Source of the DNA: Rhexocercosporidium sp. MPI-PUGE-AT-0058
Taxonomy: Eukaryota > Ascomycota > Leotiomycetes > Helotiales
Reading direction: 5' to 3'
Length of the DNA stretch: 64,000 nt
NCBI GenBank assembly: GCA_020746875.1
Contig: JAGTJL010000002.1
Span: forward strand, 2,480,001 to 2,544,000
The notes beneath the pieces were generated by a model that saw nothing but the letters and a program-made list of their open reading frames with translations, had not been told where the DNA came from and ran no database searches. Numbering within the stretch: the stretch's first letter is position 1; each line of letters opens with the position of its first letter. The translations under genes and the position numbers were made by a program. Of this stretch, positions 1-10,511 are shown one piece after another.

Positions 1-81
1 CATTCCTATTCCCAATTAGCGCCTCTCTCTTCCTCAATTCCTCTCAACACAATTTTCATTACAGACTCGCTCGGGCACAAC

Positions 82-861
82 TCACCAAATCTCAGGCTTC
101 TCCTTAATGAACAAATCCATCAAATCCTGACACTCCTTATTCTCCAACACCACAACCTCCACACCCCTCTGCTTCAAGTATGCCTCTCCACCAAGAAAAG
201 TCTTGTTCTCGCCAATGACCACCCTACTTATCCCGTAGAGGATACAGGCGCCGGTGCACATGTCACATGGTGAGAGCGTGGTGTACATTGTAGCTCCTTT
301 GTAGGCTGAGGCTGGGAGACGGCCGGAGTTGTAGAGTGCGGATGTTTCGCCCTGGGCATGGTTTAGTGAGAGAAACAGGATAGGGGTCTTATGGGGAGAT
401 ATTTGAGATTTCGTACGTGGTGGATTGCACTCCCGCTTTGGACGCGCATGTTGTGCCCTCGACCTAAGAGCTTGCCATCTCTAGCTACTAAAGCTGCTCC
501 AATCTAAGAGCTTGAAGTCAGCATTAAGAAAAGTCTATGATCCTGATAGCAATCCAAGCTGAATCAGAATTATGCAACTTGATATCACGAGTCCTCGAAT
601 CTCGTTGTCTTGTTTGGGCGAGTGTCCTGCTGGTTTCCTTCCCCCCCAAAAGATAGCAAGACTTTCGTCTACCCCAGGTCACAGACATGCAGAGTACTAC
701 CTACTGATGCCAAAATCCCTTCTTGAATAGAATCACAAAGAAGTTCCTCACATAGTCAAAGAAGGGAGTAGAAGAGTGGGGGCTCTTACGGGCACGCCAC
801 CTTCTTGGTAAGAAGTCTTTGCCTCTTCAATGGCGATTGCGAGGCCTTCTTGGTCATTCAT
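82..861 (-). CDS. FCY1: Cytosine deaminase, yeast FCY1 type (possibly missing its last exon)
   Basis: Predicted zinc-dependent cytosine deaminase, which converts cytosine to uracil in pyrimidine salvage (and activates 5-fluorocytosine). Three exons on the minus strand: 861-790, 503-417 and 351-82, with canonical GT/AG borders and phase-0 junctions, giving 142 residues. The catalytic His-Gly-Glu (53-55) is created exactly across the second junction. PCDMC (81-85) supplies the two zinc cysteines, and the stretch MYTTLSPCDMCTG is almost identical to yeast Fcy1. The start ATG at 861 gives an N-terminus matching the yeast helix (AIEEAKTSYQEGGVP). The protein stops right after the Trp that precedes the last residues of the yeast enzyme, and the stop overlaps a perfect GTGAGT donor, so a further terminal exon near or beyond the left window edge is possible. 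The intron between exons 1 and 2 is long (286 bp) for this genome. Family assignment is firm; the 3' end is not. Confidence 0.9.
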
Positions 862-2298
862 ATTGGAGGAGGTGCTGGTAATATGGCTGGATATGGAAAG
901 AGAAGGAAGTAATAGAGGAAGAAGGAAGAAAAAATAGTTCAGTAAATCATGAGAAAGCGTTATCTAGAGGGAGGCAGAAAACTGGAGCGAGTGTAGAGAA
1001 ATCGCGGGATCTATTACATGAGGTTATGACATCTATTTGCTAGAATTCTATTCGTTCTTTCTACAGCACTGGCTGTCAGTGACAGAGATTATAGAAGAGG
1101 TCTGATTTGATCATAGGCTCAAGAAGACTTCAACACGAATTTAAAAGTGAGGTCTGCGATTGCCGCCACTTTACCCCTCCTGGTGGCTCTACAGTTCTAC
1201 CCCTCCACCTAAGAATTGATAAGTTAATTAGCTTTTAGTCAATGTAGAGTCATGCACACAGATGGGAAAGCTCGAGTATGTAGAAGCGGTCTAAGATTAA
1301 ACAACTGTCCTGGTCTGCATGATCAAATCAAATTTCTAGAATTGATTGAGAAAGTTCTGTGATAACTGCGTTTGCTTCAGTTCTGCACTAAGTATTTCCC
1401 TCCATCCTCCCTCCCTTATCATTGATAAGAGAGCCAGTGAGCTCACTCATTAATTCTGATTGGCTGCATTACCGAGACAGGGTGCAGTCATGTCCCGCAG
1501 CATACGCTAGACTACATTGGGAGGAGAAATGGAAGGTCTCCAGAGAAGAACTGCTTGTCTACGTCGATATAAAAGTCAGAAATTTATTTGGTGGGTTTGA
1601 GGAGTGTATTGATCATTCTTGTGACCTGTGTCTCAAATTATTTCGCCTTCCTATCTGTGGATGGCATTCTCTACTATTCTCAGCCGCCGCCGCCTCGAAG
1701 GCGATAGATGGTGCTAGAATCGCAAACTCACCGGACATCCCTGTCAAGCCCGACATTTTATCAATCACGGCCCAGCAAGAGCCCGCCCTGCCCTGCATTA
1801 TTTGGTTGCTGAAGCAGCAGAAGAGAGCAGCGCAGAGATTGAAGAACATCATCATCTTCGACCCTCCATTCCTCACTCAAAGAACACCTCCAAACACCGC
1901 ATACCCTCAATCATAACCCTGCCTTCTCACATCGTCGAGAAAGTTCCGAATCCCACTACTCAGCCTAGTTTGCGACTCGCTGCCAGGCAAAAGCATCCCT
2001 CGTGCGCCCAACAAGGCCTCAGCCTCAGCAATCAATCTGTAGGTCAACCATTTCTGTTGCCTGGTCTCTGTCGCCATCTTCACTCTACGAGCAGTGAATT
2101 TGATCTCGACGGATGTTCTGTGCTCTGCGGTTGCCTTTTCGCTATTGAATTCCTACTGACAGTATTCACGGTGCAGATTTCACCCGACACCCAGACAAGG
2201 CGCAATCCATAAGGCTCGATCGCATACCACAAACAGATATTGGTGGACAGTGTGAATACCTTCTCTAACCCTCCCCTCTACAACTCCAACACGCCAAA
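862..2298. other. Intergenic region between divergent FCY1-like and DnaJ genes
   Basis: About 1.4 kb holding the two divergent promoters. Open frames at 1422-1916 and 1802-2212 have low-complexity, unrecognisable translations and overlap one another on both strands, so I do not call them genes. The pyrimidine-rich stretch at about 2260-2298 just before the DnaJ ATG looks like a typical fungal 5' leader. One heat-shock-element-like site is listed separately. Confidence 0.6.
1939..1946. promoter_or_regulatory. Heat-shock-element-like inverted repeat
   Basis: GAA-AG-TTC is a two-unit nGAAnnTTCn arrangement, followed after one base by another GAA (1948-1950). It lies about 350 bp upstream of the start of the DnaJ gene, whose homologues are heat-inducible through Hsf1. 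A two-unit match is expected by chance fairly often, so this is only a candidate. Confidence 0.25.
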
Positions 2299-3716
2299 AT
2301 GGCAAAGGACACGAAGTTTTACGATATCCTTGGTGTAAGCATACCTCGTTCCCTGAACGAGATAGGAAGCTGACGGCTGTGAAAGGTTTCCCCAACCTGC
2401 ACGGAGGCAGAGTTGAAGAAAGCATACAAGATCGGGGCTCTGAAGCATCACCCTGGTATGTTTGGAGATGTCTTACTCGCTTTGAAGCAGAATTAACAAA
2501 GACCTACAGACAAGAACGCACACAACCCCGACGCGGAAAACAAGTTCAAAGACCTCTCCCACGCCTACGAAGTTCTTTCCGACCCTCAAAAACGCTCCAT
2601 CTACGATCAGTATGGTGAGGAAGGACTGGAGGGCGGCGGAGCTGCAGGTGGCATGAATGCTGAGGATCTCTTCTCCCAGTTCTTTGGTGGTGGAGGAGGA
2701 GCTTTCGGCGGCGGCGGTGGACTTGGAGGAATGTTCGGGGGAGGTATGCAACAACGTGGCCCACCAAAGGCCCGGACAATCCACCACGTACACAAGGTCT
2801 CACTGGAGGATATCTACCGTGGCAAGGTTTCCAAGCTTGCTCTCCAGAAGTCGGTCATCTGCTCGAAGTGTGATGGCCGGGGTGGAAAGGAGGGTGCTGT
2901 CAAGAAATGTGCCGGCTGTGACGGTCATGGTATGAAGACGATGATGCGCCAAATGGGACCCATGATCCAACGCTTCCAGACTGTCTGCCCAGACTGTAAT
3001 GGTGAGGGAGAGATCATCCGCGAGAAGGACAAGTGCAAGGCCTGCAACGGAAAGAAGACCGTTGTCGAGAGAAAGGTTCTGCACGTCCATGTGGATAGAG
3101 GTGTCAAGACTGGACACAAGATCGAGTTCCGTGGCGAGGGTGATCAGACTCCAGGCGTCCAGCCAGGAGATGTCATTTTCGAGATTGAGCAGAAGCCCCA
3201 CGCTAGATTCCAACGCAAAGACGACGACCTTTTCTACCAAGCAGAGATCGACCTTGTTACAGCACTTGCCGGAGGAACCGTCTTCGTAGAGCACTTGGAC
3301 GACCGATGGTTGAGCGTCGACATTCTTCCAGGAGAGGTCATTTCACCAGGTCAGTTCCCAGTTCCGGCATTACCTGAATCGTCCGCTAACAGAATCCAGG
3401 CACCGTCAAATTAATTAGAGGCCAAGGTATGCCATCGTATCGTCATCACGACTTTGGCAACATGTACGTCCAATTCGATGTCAAGTTCCCCGAGAAGAAT
3501 TTCACATCCGACCCCGCCGCTTTCGAAGCTCTCAAGACTATCATCCCACCCTCCAAGACCATCGTCGCCCCACCACCAGACACAATGACAGAAACCGTCG
3601 ATTTCGAGGACGTCGACCCTGCCCAGCAAGCACGAGCTCAAGGCGCAACCGCAATGGATGAGGATGACGAGGACGGACACCCAGGCGGCGAGCGTGTTCA
3701 GTGCGCTTCCCAATAA
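2299..3716 (+). CDS. YDJ1: Type I Hsp40/DnaJ co-chaperone (YDJ1/MAS5 type), farnesylation motif
   Basis: Co-chaperone that delivers substrates to cytosolic Hsp70 and stimulates its ATPase. Four exons: 2299-2334, 2386-2455, 2510-3349 and 3400-3716, giving 420 residues (yeast Ydj1 is 409). Domain order is complete: J domain (1-70) with HPD at 34-36, the Asp codon of HPD being split by intron 2; a Gly/Phe-rich linker ([14 protein letters not shown]); four CxxCxGxG-type zinc repeats ([32 protein letters not shown]); two C-terminal beta domains; and a tail ending CASQ, a CaaX box, as in farnesylated Ydj1/MAS5. The start was chosen because [12 protein letters not shown] begins exactly at a J domain. 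The ortholog call is strong: zinc repeats plus a CaaX box separate it from Sis1- and mitochondrial Mdj1-type proteins. Confidence 0.96.
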
Positions 3717-4732
3717 ATGGACGTATACATGGACTTAGAAACACAAGACCAGAACGGAGACATTCTCTTTTGCATTTTTCGCATGGATTGGACTTTTCTG
3801 TCTTGCCGGGGAGCAATCGAGCAGCGACTTTCAACAACGTCTCCGCATAATCATACTCATACTAGAGATAGGAGGATAGATAGGCGGAAGGAATGAAGTT
3901 ATGCACGAACACATGAGGAATGAATACCAAATCACGACAAACGGCTCCATGTGTGCGGAAGTCGCGGATCCTTTCTTTTCCCGTACTGCCACTGCTGCTG
4001 GCTTGCCAGTTCCTTGTCCCCTCGGCATTGCTTGCGGACTTTTTTTTTTTTCACGCGTTGAGCATTTGGGGTTGTATTGCTTTTCCTTCTCTCCGTTTGG
4101 TGGAAGGGGAGGCTACGCGATTTTCCCTCTCCTCAGGGGCGTTTAGACGGATAGATAGCATGGCCAAAAAATGAATTTTTTTTAAAAAAAAAGTGCTGAT
4201 GTCTCTGCGGTTGAAGTGATTGTCAAAAGGTGTAGGGGATCGTGACATGCATACTGGCGGTACAAGCACTTAGTCATCGCCATACATATTGACCAAGCAC
4301 CTGGATCATTTGGTGATTGAGTTGTATCTCATCCGACTAACACTGTAGTAGAAGAGACTAAACCGAAAGTGGAGACATTTTCTCTCACTCCACGACTGTC
4401 AACAAGTGATGCCAAGAAAGCGAGAATAGACAACCGTCATCGACAAAGCCCTGATATTGCTCTGAAATTCTCCCAAACACATAACTATAAACATGTAGAG
4501 TAAGTCTAGCATTCTCAACAGCCCTTTCATGAAAGGTATCTCTAATCGTTTGTTCATCATTCATCGCCCATAACAGAGCGTCCAGGCATCATATTCATTC
4601 AGCGTGAGCTTCTCCCACCTCACTCTAGCTCCTTCCGTTTTACTAAAGAAAGCAATATAAACAGATTATTAAAGTTAGTCTCTTTCAACTTTGCCCGGCT
4701 GTAGGGACATTCGGTACTAGCAATCGTGTGGA
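3717..4732. other. Intergenic region between convergent genes
   Basis: About 1 kb between the 3' ends of the DnaJ gene (+) and the zinc-cluster factor (-). It contains a long T tract near 4040-4052 and a perfect T8A9 block at 4176-4192 that reads as a poly-U signal on either strand, so it could serve transcription termination in both directions. Small open frames at 3831-4269 are not convincing. Confidence 0.5.
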
Positions 4733-7700
4733 TTAGTACTGCCCAATATCATTGAATGGAAACCCTGGTATCTCTGGTTCGGCGTGTTGTCGTCCAGGAG
4801 GGAAAAGTGCATCGAAAGCATCCTAGGAACAAATCAGTACAAGTTTTCTACATACCCCAACACAAGGACCGGATAAGTACAACAGAACGGGAGCGAAATG
4901 AGAAGGGAAGAACAAACCCAGTCAATATCAGCCATCAAATCATCCTGCTGTCCAACATTCTGAGCCATATTAACACCTCCTCCTCCTACACCCCCACTCG
5001 CACCAGCAATCTGCTGCCCCGACAAACTCGTCGTATCAGAACTCGCCTCGGGGCTCTGACTTTTCGGAAAAGCCCACAAACTCTCCCCATTCGACACACC
5101 CGCAAACTGCATGTCCTGCCCCAAGGGCACCCTCCCGATCGTTGGACCCATCCCCGAAATACCCTGGGTCAAAGGCGGGCCATAGCTATTCAACGGCTGG
5201 AACCCAGCTAAAGGCGACATCTGCTCCTGTCCCTGCTCTTGATCTAGTCCCTGACTAGAGCTAGATTTCTGCTCCTGTTCAGGCGCGATGAACTTCAGAT
5301 CCCGCATGATATTCTTGTCCGACACCCGGGGTTCTCTCTGCCCAACATGTTTCTGCATGATGACCGGCGCGCGCATGCCGCGCATACTCTGATAGACCGC
5401 CGTCTTCTGCTGCAGCTCCATAAGGATCTTCTTTCCCTTCTCGCGGCGTGGCAGCGACGCCTCGGTCTCGAATATGTAGTCGAGGCACGTCCAGATCCGA
5501 TCAGCTTCTTTGCGTTGAGGGTACACGTAGATCTCCATCAGGAGGAGGAAGGCCGTGTGGTATTGCTGGTAAGCGCCGCCGTACCAGGACCAGGGACGGA
5601 GGTCTGGGATTGTTTCCAGTGCGACGGCCATTTCGATGGTTGTTGTGCCGGCGGCGAGCATTATGTGGCGGAGGCGGTCGGGCATGGGCGCTACGACGGA
5701 GTTATGGTAGCGGTGCAGGACCATGATGTGAAGTCGGGACATGAGAAGTGCCTAGGTATACTGGATCAGCAAGAACTTTGGTTGACGAAATAGGAGGGAG
5801 AGAAGGTATGGGCTCACTTTGACGAGCTTCGCACACTTCTGTAATGGTATCTTGTCATCTATAAGATGATCATATTTCGCAGCCATATTAGCACGGAACG
5901 TCTCGATCTTGCTAAGCACAGCCGTCAAGCTGATCTTTCTCCTCTCGATCCGTGGTCTATCTATCCAGATCGTGCGCATCATCTCGTTGATCTCGAAACG
6001 AATGAGTGAGAATGTTGCATCAGTCCACTTGTCTGCACCCATGGGTGCCTTTCCGCTAGGAAGAAGATCAACGTCGTTGACGTTGAGCGGTAGCTTTGTG
6101 TCGAATTCATCGCGTCTAATAGTCGGTCGTGGTCCTTGTGCTTCGCAGGTCCGGATGTCGAGGAAGCATATTTGATGCCAGACTAGACGTCGGACATGTG
6201 TCTCTAGAGGGTTCATGCCGTATGTCAGGCCATCACGGTGAAGTCCCATGCATTCGGCCATTCTGATCGCAGCGCCTAGGAGTACTGAGTGGGCTCGTGA
6301 CATTTCTGACCTGCAGAGGGGTATCTTGGATGGGGTTAGTTAAGCGAGCTTTTAGGATCTGATGACAACTTACCAGGTACATGACAAAGGCTTGAAGGGT
6401 CTCAATCTTGGTTGTTCGTAGGAAATTAGCTCTCGCGAGAGCTGTTTCTGTGCCAAGTTTGAAGTTGTCCACCAGACTAGCCTAGGGGTAGAGAGCAGAG
6501 TTAGTAATCAGTGCCTGTCAACCTGTTGACATCTATATGGATATCTAGATATCAAATCTAGACATACCTTTGAGACTCCGAATTCCCGCAAGATATCAGA
6601 ATCATCCATACTAACAACGCCCGAGAACATCGCCGCAAAGACAATAGTCTGTACAGAATTAGGCGGCTCAATACCAAGCGTAACCTCGTCCCAGAATGTA
6701 TCCCACTCCTTCTCAAAAGTAGGTCGGTGAACGATGTGGCAGATAGGATGCACACACGAAAAGTACTGCTTAATCAGCCGATTTGAAGCCATCCTAGACG
6801 GTAAGAAATCAATCAGCGAAGCTTGAGATCCGCTTCCGCCAAAGAAGAATCCGGACGTCGGTAGAATGTATTGAGGTCCGGCTTTCAGCCATTCGGACGC
6901 TGGTGGTAGTGGGATGGACATCTGGGGTGGTGATACGGCTTTTCCCTCATCGATGTTCTTGTCGCCTGTCATATAGGTATCTTGAATTGTGTATTCCAGC
7001 TGTGAAGATTGCTTAGTGAATGTATCCTGTATTGAGAACAAAGAATGAAGTAGCACATGACAGATCTAGTAGGAGAACAAATGAAAAGAAAAAGAATGAA
7101 TGATCGTAACCTCTGAGTGCCATATTTGCCCAGCAGCGACGCTCTTTGATGTCGACTCATACAGTATATCGAACCTGGTGTGGCTATGCTAGTAAGGCAC
7201 CAACTGTGTAGAAACGGTCCCGCAGCAAAGAGTATATGCTATTGTTTTTTGCACGGAATTTACAGACTTGCTATCGCTCTGACTCTCTTCAACGACAAAA
7301 ATTCTGAGAACACTCCAAGCCGATGCCGTATGATTACCGTTGGTTGGTGTAAAATGTGTAAGATGACACTCGTAATGCATTTGATCCCCGCTTCCGAGTC
7401 ACACTTTTATGAGGATATAGACTCTTTGTAGCGTTGAATGCCTCACTTGAGGCCCCCGTTTTGAGTTGGACTTCGTCAAGTGGAAAATCTCCGTCGGAGA
7501 GCACCAAACATCTTTGAGCAACAGGATCTAATTGAAGAAACTTGGACAAACCTCTTCGGATATCTTTGGCCTAAAGAAGCCGCCGATACGCTCCGTGATC
7601 CTCATTTTGCCAAGTTGGATTCCCAGATCCAGGAGATCATCATCCTCTCCATCGACTTCATACGCGGCATCCACAACAGCAAGAGGTGTTGGCTCCAAGT

Positions 7701-8199
7701 CCTTCTCATCGTCGTTCGCAGGCAAGTCATCATCATCCGGCAAGGCGTTATCTTGACTAGGAGAACTTGCTGCGTTTTGAGTAGAGTTCTTAGCAACATC
7801 TCGTTCCAGTAATCTCTCCAAGGATCCGACTTTCTCTTTGATTTCCGTGAGCTTAAGCTGGCTCGCTTGATCCAAGGCTGGGGCCAGAAAGACACAATCC
7901 CGTTGAAATTTCACGCAGTTTGTGCATGGGTGAGACTTGTTGCATTTCAGTTTGCGGCGTCGACATTCTAGACAACTCGTGATCATGCGGTTTCGTCTCC
8001 TAATCCGGGGTGCTGGTCCAGACGGTCCGGACGAGGCTGATGCGGAATGAGAGCTCTGTTGTGGAGCTGGAGCCGGTGGTGAAGCAGATGTCGACGTTGG
8101 AGAAGTCGTAGAGACTGGTTGATTGGCCTCGGGAGAACTTCGTCCTGGAAGGTTCACACTATTAAAGTAATCCATGTTGCAGAACAAGTCCTTTCTCAT
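4733..8199 (-). CDS. Zn2Cys6 fungal transcription factor
   Basis: Binuclear zinc-cluster regulator with a fungal-specific middle homology region. The Zn2Cys6 cysteines are at 76, 79, 86, 92, 95 and 102, in the spacing Cx2Cx6Cx5Cx2Cx6C, followed by a basic linker and a short coiled coil (about 115-135) for dimerisation. An N-terminal Ser/Pro-rich region precedes it and a Gln/Gly/Ser-rich tail follows. Well-supported exons: 8199-7552, 7026-6568, 6481-6374, 6324-5818, 5751-4918 and 4822-4733. Between 7551 and 7027 the structure is uncertain: a 33-nt exon at 7143-7111 keeps frame and would make about 892 residues, but the 408-bp intron before it is suspiciously long and may hide another exon. The fungal_trans domain includes the typical stretch LLGAAIRMAECMGLHRDG. 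A second in-frame ATG at 8175 is an alternative start. I do not recognise its regulon, and the neighbours are unrelated. Confidence 0.9.
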
Positions 8200-8964
8200 A
8201 CGTCTAGCTAATTAGACAGTTGGCCGGGGTGCCGATGAGGGGCAAGGCTGAGAGAGTCGCAAACCTAACCAAACAGAAGACTGTTCGGGCTTTGTGTTTC
8301 GGTGGATGGAGATGCAGGACGGCACAGAACGAGGTATCACTGGGTTTCGGATAGATAGAGAATGAGGTTGAGGAAGGGATGGTTAATTTACGGCCGAAAG
8401 ATATGGAGGGAGTGGATGTAGGTGCGAGGATTGAAAGGCCTCAGGCAGCGTCTGGTGTTGGCCAATGAAACAGAGCGAAACCTACGATTTGCAGATGAAG
8501 TTAGATTTTGGTAAGTTGAAGCATCTGTGAAGCGTCAGTCGAGACCAGAGGCTGTAAGGCAATGAAGGATTTGATGTTCTTCCATTATGCATGCAGGTTT
8601 GGTGAGCGGATCGGACTATGGAGCTTAGAAGGGATTCAAGCATCTGTCCTTGGTGCATAAGCTGGCAGTAGTAGGACATGACTTACAGGCATAGCTATCG
8701 CTACCTACTACTGAATACATACCATCTACCCCTAAGAGGCTATGCCTTCTCAAACACGAAGGCTGATCCTCCAGTCATGAAATGAGTCAGGTTCTACCTA
8801 GTCGTCCATAGAACCGGCGCACAGCATAGTTCAAACCTCGATGTTCTCGCGGAAAATAGTGCATTTTCGTTAGCTGCTCATAATACATGCCGGTCTTCTG
8901 CGCCATGTCTCCAAGCCAGAATGTTGATACATTTGTAATGCTTCCCAGTAAACCCACCATCTCT
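8200..8964. other. Intergenic region upstream of the zinc-cluster factor
   Basis: Holds the promoter of the zinc-cluster gene and the 3' region of PUP1, both on the minus strand. The open frame at 8482-8679 has no recognisable sequence. Nothing else seen. Confidence 0.5.
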
Positions 8965-9975
8965 CTAAACATCAAGATCCATTTTCTCTCCCAACGCAGC
9001 CTCATCTCCCTTCAGCTCATGTACGGTGACATACTTGCTGATCTCTTCCCTCGTAATTATCTTCTCGTTCAAGACAGCCGTAGTGCCTCTCTTGAAGACA
9101 TAACTCTTTTGCTTCTTGCTACGCTCGTTGGGCTTGATGTAACCTCTCTTCAGCGTCGTCTTCTCCTTCGTGATAACCGCAACATCGACGTTTGATCCGG
9201 AACCCAAATCGTTGAAGATACCAGCCTGGATAGCATTTGAAGCCAAGTCAATGGCCTCTTGCTCCGTCAACGATGACTTCCACTGGGTCTCGAAGATAGA
9301 CATGGCTGCTAGTGAACCACTTCCCATGGTGACATAAGGAAGCTTGTCTGTACTACCGTGCGCATGTACAGTGAACAGTCCGACACCAGTGGGGTCAACA
9401 CCAGCCACGACGAGATATGCGCCAATGTGTCCTTGGTACCGGAAGAGGTGTTGCTTGAGCATTGTCATACATGTAACGACTCGTGGCTTACGGCCGGTGG
9501 AGAGGGAATGGAGTTCGAGTTGGGAAGAGATGAGGGCGGTTGTGAATTCGGTATCTGCTGCAGTACCAGCTCCGGCACACCAAATCTGAGGAGCAATGTA
9601 ATGAAGCTTCTCGCAGTTCTGTTTGGTGGCAGTGTCAGTCCAAACTCAACACTCTAGCTTCGTTCGAGCTCACCTTGTCAGCTACAATCGGTCCACTGGT
9701 TGCTCTGGTGTCTGCAGCGATCTATAGGAATATATAATTAGCTTGTCGTTCATGGATGCAAAGCTCCTGGATCCATCAAGCCTGATGGGCACACAAGGCT
9801 CTAGCAATAGCCTTTGGCATCAAATGTGAGCTTCAGGTACTAAACTTACCACGACGCCACCATCAAATATACAGCCCACAATCGTCGTTCCGGTACTGGT
9901 AGCCTTCGGCAGTGGAACACCTCTGGAGTGCAGGGCCGCATTGCGGGTGTGGTTGGAGAAGTCGAAGCCCGGCAT
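8965..9975 (-). CDS. PUP1: 20S proteasome subunit beta2 (PUP1), trypsin-like active site
   Basis: Catalytic beta2 subunit (trypsin-like activity) of the 20S core particle. Three exons: 9975-9850, 9721-9674 and 9618-8965, all phase 0, giving 275 residues. The propeptide is 29 residues ending in Gly29; the mature chain starts at Thr30 (TTIVG), with Asp17 and Lys33 of mature numbering present ([12 protein letters not shown]) and the later GSGSLAAM loop. Long blocks are nearly identical to yeast Pup1, such as [17 protein letters not shown]. The C-terminal arm that embraces beta3 is present and ends EKMDLDV. It is divergent from NUP159, with 536 bp between the starts. No anomaly seen. Confidence 0.98.
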
Positions 9976-10511
9976 AGTGGCAGATGGAGCTCAAGGAGCG
10001 TCCTGTTGATCAATTTCGAAGGTCCTATTGGGAGAGTGATGGTAGATATGCGGTCTGGACAAGATGTGTTGATGGTGGCAGACCTGGGAGCTTGTTGTTG
10101 AGCATGTATGAGCATGGAGCAGCTCCCTTAGCTGACGAGGTCGCGGTGCCTGGACGCGAGCTTTGAAGGTGCACGTGACCAGGACTTTTTTGGCGCGGAG
10201 CTTGGTTGGTTCATACCAAGCTGGACTGAAGGCAGTGCATCTCTCCAAAACCTTTCGAAAATGATCTAGCTTTTGGGTTCGCGATCTCGCCTTGAACTCA
10301 GCTTCTCCTAAATCAACTCTCATTCACCTCGATCGAGCTCCGTAGCTAAACAGATTAGGTCTTTATCAAAGCAGCAGCAAGACGGGTATTCTTTGCACCA
10401 ACGCGCTTTCTTACCCAGTCCCGAACTTCGACTACAACAACACACGACAGCTAAATGCGCAGAAGCTCTCCATAACAAACACCTCCCAAGGCCGGATACT
10501 TTGCGACAGTT
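9976..10511. promoter_or_regulatory. Divergent promoter region of PUP1 and NUP159
   Basis: 536 bp between two divergent start codons. GGTGGCAGA at 10074-10082 differs by one base from the proteasome-associated control element GGTGGCAAA bound by Rpn4 in yeasts and sits about 100 bp upstream of PUP1; a CCAAT box is present on the minus strand near 10026. Both are short matches and may be chance. Confidence 0.3.

Noticed and set aside
1422..2212. Two overlapping open frames (164 and 136 codons) upstream of the DnaJ gene
   Set aside because: Translations are low complexity, overlap in different frames, and have no similarity that I recognise; they sit in the promoter and leader of the DnaJ gene.
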